Below are positions 61,601-64,000 of a stretch of 64,000 nucleotides of DNA, one piece after another. The notes under the pieces are model-generated. The model did not search any database. It saw only the letters and a list, made by a program, of their open reading frames with translations, and had not been told where the DNA came from. Numbering within the stretch: the stretch's first letter is position 1; every line of letters begins with the position of its first letter. The position numbers and the translations under genes are program-made. The DNA comes from Acanthaster planci (Eukaryota > Echinodermata > Asteroidea > Valvatida > Acanthasteridae). The stretch spans positions 1,525,231-1,589,230 of the forward strand of contig NW_019091360.1 of the NCBI RefSeq assembly GCF_001949145.1, written 5' to 3'.

Positions 61601-63168
61601 GAGGTGCTGGAAAGTGAGAATGTAGGTGCTGTCTCTCATTGTGTGAATTAGGATTGATGGAGTGGTTTAGTGTACTTCTTTTAACCTGCTCAATCACTTT
61701 TATTTCCACTCATAAATTCCTTCTTCTTGGGAAAGTCAAATCAAAGTCAAAAATTGATATTTTCCAGTGATTAAAATTCTTATTCGTAAAACACCTTACT
61801 TATGAAAAATGCAAATCAGATATAATGTAACATTTTTCCACAGATTTTGTTTATCAGTTTTTACCACGGTGTTTTATAAAACACCCTTCTTACCAAAGAA
61901 ACACTCTAGCCGTAACCGCAGTATGTTCCATACGAGTCAAACTGATATCTCCCTTTTAATGGACAGTGGTGCACACTGCGCTTACCACGTGATGTTGTGG
62001 CAAACTCATCATCACCCGATTAAAGTGAACTTTAATGTAACCCATTGGTTGAATTGCATTCAACTATATGACAGTACTTGCGTCATACTCCCAGTCATGT
62101 ATGAGAGAGTTCATGAAAGATGAGTCAACGTTTCCTTTCAAACTGGAAGTATTTCAAACAAGTTGGTAGTGCCATCAGCTGTTCAACCCGCAATAAAAAT
62201 TTTTTGAGTTGAGCCTTTAGGAGTTTTTAGAGTTAAACTTCACTGTCATTTTGCAAATCAAACTTACCGTTCTTGTGCAAATGTGCATTTTTCTGAGACA
62301 AATCAGCCAAAAATGTGTAATTTTTTCTGTTGGGGTGCTCAGTGCAAGCGGACTGGCACGCATGTAGCCTTGAACTTCACATGACCGCAACTACAAAATC
62401 ATACGTCTGATTGAATTCAAACTTCTCATTTGTAATCATATTAGCAGTGTTTCAAAGCCAAGTTTCAAAACAGTTGATTATGGCACAGCCTAGTTCTGGG
62501 GGGGGGGTTGAAATCTGCTTGATCTAGAAGTTGTGATGTACACAATTAAGAAATTTTCTGAAATTTTTTCCCAGCAATGTACTTCGATTTTTGCTAAATT
62601 TTTGGCTCCGTGATTTCATATTCAGACAACTTTATTCAAGTTAGGATTGTCTGTCCGATTTCCAGCAAGACCTTGCTGAGCCTATTGATTGTAAAATGTA
62701 CTTTCTTTAATTTATGTATTTTGTCGCGTTCATCAGTCATTCCACTGTTCCTAAAAATAACATAAAATAGAGCACATTTATAAATTTGTGTTATGATAAA
62801 GTTTCGACCCTATGACAACCCTATTAAAGATACATGTCTCAAGAGTAGCCAGTGACTAAGAATTTTGTTGTCACCAACAGACCTACTGTGCCAAGGAGTG
62901 TCCACCCGACTACCCCTATGATGACCGCAAGTCCCATTGCGTGGCCAGCTGCCCAGAGAACCAGTATGTGAACAAGGCGACCAATGTCTGCATGGCCTGC
63001 CACCAGCAGTGCCTGGGCGGCTGCTTCAATGACCAGCGCAGCTCCTGCTTCCAGTGTCGCAACGTCAGGCATGGCCCAGACTGCCTGGAGAAGTGCCCCC
63101 CTGGCTACATGAACAACAGTGGCATATGCATTGTAGACCCCTCTGGCGTGGTTCCCCATATGCCATAG
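37677..63168 (+). CDS. EGFR: ErbB/EGFR-family receptor, complete ectodomain (18 exons)
   Basis: Exons: 37677-37770, 41240-41314, 43469-43732, 44263-44391, 46531-46596, 47040-47158, 47822-47963, 50167-50280, 51580-51691, 52179-52343, 53909-54102, 54842-54974, 56131-56215, 57931-58064, 59036-59120, 59795-59887, 61373-61621 and 62881-63168. All join in phase to 846 codons. Layout: signal peptide about 1-23, L1 about 32-188, furin-like CR1 189-335, L2 336-492, CR2 493-838. Diagnostic blocks are SFLNDIQEVTGYILI (L1), DCCHRSCAAGCTGP (CR1) and the dimerisation-arm region YQPDTFQNKPNPDFRYAYG between CPP and CLTKCP. CR2 is about 200 residues longer than in vertebrate ErbBs. The ATG at 37677 gives the clean signal peptide; an in-frame Met at 37566 also exists. 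Exon 18 ends at an in-frame TAG; transmembrane and kinase exons are not seen. An invertebrate gene of this type is pro-orthologous to all four vertebrate ErbBs. Confidence 0.95.
38105..38720 (-). repeat. AT-rich repeat B, copy 6 (ErbB intron 1)
   Basis: Minus-oriented copy. It has AACTGAGGGCACTGTTGCTG, TGTGAAGCCAG, TTGCTATGCATATAAACA, GATGACATCACAGTTTTGC and CATTAGCATAAAACAAAAAA in the same order as 10560-11285. A further degraded plus-oriented fragment may follow at about 38780-39150. Confidence 0.7.
40905..41035. repeat. Cluster of AAGCTTG inverted words
   Basis: Repeated CAAGCTTG/AAGCTTGC words (CAAGCTTGCCAGC, GCAAGCTTGTAGGCAAGC, TCAAGCTTGCAAGCCAGC) can fold into several short hairpins. 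It lies about 200 bases before ErbB exon 2. Family membership is unknown. Confidence 0.45.
42048..42804. repeat. Long foldback element (about 760 bp) in ErbB intron 2
   Basis: The left arm from GGTGTCACTTTATCTTTGTG, through TTTCACAAGGAGGCACATG and CTTTCAGTAAGTTGCC, is mirrored by a right arm ending AAAGGGAAAGTGACACC. Just inside the left arm are three tandem 21-base units of the type ATAAGTTGCCAAAGCAAGAT. The inner part has a second inverted pair (CAGGACACGGTGAGTTAA with CTCAACTCACCGTGCG) and GAGTGAAAA/TTTTCACTC words. Confidence 0.75.
42811..42977. repeat. GTCGAC foldback MITE (family A), copy 4
   Basis: Inserted within ten bases of the end of the 42048-42804 element. Arms run ACTTCACAATAGTGCGCCTC ... 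CGCGAAATTTGTCGACC and GGGTCAACAAATTTTGCG ... GGCGCACTATTGTGAAATGG. One GTCGAC has mutated to GTCAAC. Confidence 0.88.
43190..43345. repeat. GGTACCAGGTGAATTGC MITE, copy 1
   Basis: The left arm GGTACCAGGTGAATTGCCTA is mirrored by the right arm TTCAGCGATTCACCTAACG, with GTTGGGCA/TGCCCAACAG words inside. A second copy lies at 45490-45690. It ends about 120 bases before ErbB exon 3. Confidence 0.7.
45490..45690. repeat. GGTACCAGGTGAATTGC MITE, copy 2
   Basis: Arms are ACTTGGGGTACCAGGTGAAT and GATGCACCCTGGTACCC, with AACAGTTGGGCAAAA and TTGCCCGATGAACAGTTAGG inside. It is longer than copy 1 and lies in ErbB intron 4. Confidence 0.72.
45795..46133 (-). repeat. tRNA-derived SINE, copy 3 (best preserved)
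   Basis: Minus strand reads GGCCTAGCAGTTACAGTTTG, then B box GGAGGTTCGAATCC. The body continues CTTGGGCAAGTCACTTTATC, CATGTGCCTCTCTCCACCAA, GGGTACCTGTGAGGGCAG, CTCCCCAGGGAGCTAAGATG and TTATTGTGAGCCCAATGTGC. A poly(ATTATT)-like tail closes it. The layout is a tRNA-derived head, a tRNA-unrelated body and a simple-sequence tail. Confidence 0.88.
48365..48500 (+). repeat. Short degenerate tandem repeat (about 24-bp unit)
   Basis: Four to five units of the type TTTCACATACATGTGTGATAG, including a TA microsatellite. It lies in ErbB intron 7. Confidence 0.6.
48513..48693. repeat. Foldback element with GGTTGATGTTAG arms
   Basis: The left arm ACATAGTTTGAGGTTTGACG then GTTGATGTTAGTTCCCCAAG pairs with the right arm CAAGGGGAGCTAACATCAAC then AACCTCAATAAACCATGTTA. 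Inner GACAAACTT pairs with AGTTTGTC. About 180 bases, in ErbB intron 7. Confidence 0.8.
51580..54102 (+). other. ErbB exons 9-11: L2 domain
   Basis: Encodes VCDGTEEILYREHFDNG, NCTVIRRNIFIGTSSFDG, the VQEVGGHVTIQGSHEQFTN rung, FLRNLKKIYGQQLYRNSALY, SLQRIESGDVNIKLNPQLCY and VTVSHNRDLIDC. Junction phases are 2 and 2. LISL..I..GDV.I..N..LCYA is a strong ErbB L2 signature. Confidence 0.93.
55815..56075 (-). repeat. AT-rich repeat B, copy 7 (fragment, ErbB intron 12)
   Basis: Shares TCTTCTCCCATGTATGAA, AAGTGAGGGTGCTTTTGC, AGGAAGACATGGTT and AATTGTGAACCCCAAATTT with the 10780-11010 part of copy 1, in the same orientation. It ends about 55 bases before exon 13. Confidence 0.6.
57350..57790 (+). repeat. 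Minisatellite in ErbB intron 13
   Basis: About 440 bases of degenerate units built from TCTTGTGACTGG, TCTTGTGAACGGACTTCTG and TCTGTCTTG. Strand asymmetry is strong: the plus strand is T/G-rich and poor in A. Open frames on both strands (SQDKTEV-type and SCDWSCV-type peptides) are translations of the repeat, not genes. It ends about 140 bases before exon 14. Confidence 0.88.
59395..59650 (+). mobile_element. Degraded pogo/Tc1-like element remnant
   Basis: Starts CTGTCGACTCTCGATAATAT and contains two related GAGCTC..GT..ACGAGA.TCCG..AAGACGAG blocks, at about 59420 and 59510. This style of leader is familiar from pogo-type transposons. No transposase frame remains. It lies in ErbB intron 15. 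Confidence 0.4.
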
Positions 63169-63261
63169 GTGAATGGCGCATAATTTGTAAAAGATTTCTT
63201 CCCTTTTCTCTTGTCCAGTTTCTTGGAGTTATTCACCCTTTCAACTCTTTTACATGTACAT

Positions 63262-63565
63262 GTTAAGGGGAAAGCAGTCTTGTGGTTGGGGTTTGTAGCT
63301 TCCGATCATATGGTCGGAGGTTCGAATCCCAACTGCTTACATGTTGTAAGTTTGGTCAAGCCACTTTACCCCTATGTGCCTCTCCCCACTCAGGATTAAA
63401 GGGGTGCATGTGAGGGCAGAGATGGTCATTATGCTCAGCATTTTGCACAAAATGACAACATTGGGCTAGTATGCTCCCTACAGTCCCTAGGGAGCTGAAA
63501 TTGTCTCAAGAATGTTCAGATAATGTGAGCCCAGTCAGCAGGGATAATATATCAGTGCCTTTGAA
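63262..63565 (+). repeat. tRNA-derived SINE, copy 4
   Basis: Head TCTTGTGGTTGGGGTTTGTA, B box GGAGGTTCGAATCCC, then GTCAAGCCACTTTACCCC, TATGTGCCTCTCCCCACTCA, GCATGTGAGGGCAGAGATGG, CCTAGGGAGCTGAAATTG and ATAATGTGAGCCCAGTCAGC. The block order is identical to copy 3. Confidence 0.87.
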
Positions 63566-63735
63566 TGATGCTGATTCATTTTGGGGCATACACTGAGTAT
63601 ACATTGTTAAGTACACGTCGAGCAGGGCAAAATCCAAAATTAATTTACATCTCCCTGGTGCAAATCCATCTTTGAAATAGTTGTTTGCAGTACCCACTGC
63701 TACATCCAATTCGAACCAGCCAGCCGACACCGGCA

Positions 63736-63840
63736 AGCTTGGTGATTGAGTGGTTAAGACTCTGCACTAGTAAACAGGAGATCGTGGGTTCGAGTCTTAC
63801 CTGAGTACACTTGTAGATTTTTTTCACAAGCCTGAGTATA
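63736..63840 (+). repeat. tRNA-Ser-like repeat head, second copy
   Basis: Reads TTGGTGATTGAGTGGTTAAG (A-box region), then CACTAGTAAACAGGAGATCG and GGGTTCGAGTCTTAC (B box). It is close to 2517-2600, including the CACTAGTAA.CAGGA core. Not closed into a convincing tRNA cloverleaf. Confidence 0.5.
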
Positions 63841-64000
63841 CAATGCTATATTATTAAGTTAGGTTTGGTTCTGCTTTATCCCTCCAGATCCTTGAGAATC
63901 CATCAGGAAGTTTTTGAGGTTTTGCAAGAATGAAGGAAATTTTGTGGTGAAGCAGTTACTAGCAACTAGATCTTAAAGATGCTTGTCCAACAATTGTGCC

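Larger units (their letters stand above)
54842..63168 (+). other. ErbB exons 12-18: extended cysteine-rich CR2
   Basis: Exons 12-15 match vertebrate domain IV (HVCDPQCTPLGCWGPGPKQC, FCRKECP, GCTGPGNALGQGGC). Exons 16-18 add roughly 200 residues of further furin-like repeats: GQLCQMCDHNCLGCYGAGPS, ECADECFAHQFP, CQNCHRECRTC, TYCAKECPPDYP, CMACHQQCLGGC and DCLEKCPPGYMNNSGIC. The C..C...C..C.G....C..C spacing runs without interruption across the exon joins. Extra cysteine-rich repeats are known in some protostome EGFRs such as Drosophila. Confidence 0.9.
63169..64000 (+). other. Sequence after ErbB exon 18: intron or 3' UTR
   Basis: Begins GTGAAT directly after the in-frame TAG. An acceptor-like TTTTCTCTTGTCCAG lies at about 63220, but no transmembrane or kinase-like frame follows. 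The SINE at 63262-63565 and a tRNA-like repeat at 63736 fill most of it. No AATAAA was noticed close to the stop. Confidence 0.5.

Noticed and set aside
1-64000. CRISPR arrays, operons, phage or plasmid modules
   Set aside because: None seen; the window is intron-bearing animal DNA and the tandem repeats lack CRISPR spacing.

Overview
Organism. This is animal genomic DNA: intron-rich genes with GT-AG introns, AATAAA signals, tRNA-derived SINEs and many small foldback elements. The gene set (LIG4, MALSU1, a somatomedin-B class B-like 7TM receptor, RPS26, one pro-orthologous ErbB/EGFR receptor) and the repeats suggest an invertebrate chordate, most likely an amphioxus (Branchiostoma). The species call is inference; the gene calls rest on exon-by-exon reading with matching splice phases. 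Layout. 85-6511 (-): ten exons of DNA ligase IV, N-terminal half through nucleotidyltransferase motif III; the rest is off the left edge. 6512-8468: shared upstream region between divergently transcribed LIG4 and MALSU1. 8469-12857 (+): complete four-exon MALSU1 (RsfS family, 349 aa). 12858-20615: no recognised gene; SINE, MITE and foldback repeats. 20616-26609 (-): complete four-exon, 1004-aa receptor with signal peptide, somatomedin-B domain, large Cys-containing ectodomain and 7TM domain. 26610-32554: repeats, a 535-base assembly gap and the probable RPS26 promoter and ATG exon. 32555-35686 (+): RPS26. 35687-37676: RPS26 3' end, a possible short minus-strand 3' exon, and the ErbB promoter with GC box and TATA box. 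37677-63168 (+): eighteen exons encoding the whole ErbB ectodomain (L1, CR1, L2 and an extended CR2), 846 codons that join in phase. The transmembrane and kinase exons are not in the window; the last ectodomain exon ends in an in-frame TAG directly before a donor-like GTGAAT. How the genes relate. They are unlinked housekeeping and signalling functions (end-joining DNA repair, mitochondrial ribosome assembly, cytosolic ribosome, two surface receptors), not an operon-like system. The most informative context is conserved linkage: RPS26 lies just upstream of, and in the same direction as, an ErbB gene, as human RPS26 does to ERBB3. I found no novel multi-gene system. The unusual material is the extended ErbB ectodomain with its terminal stop, the SMB-7TM receptor, the RPS26-ErbB linkage and a rich set of non-autonomous foldback elements.
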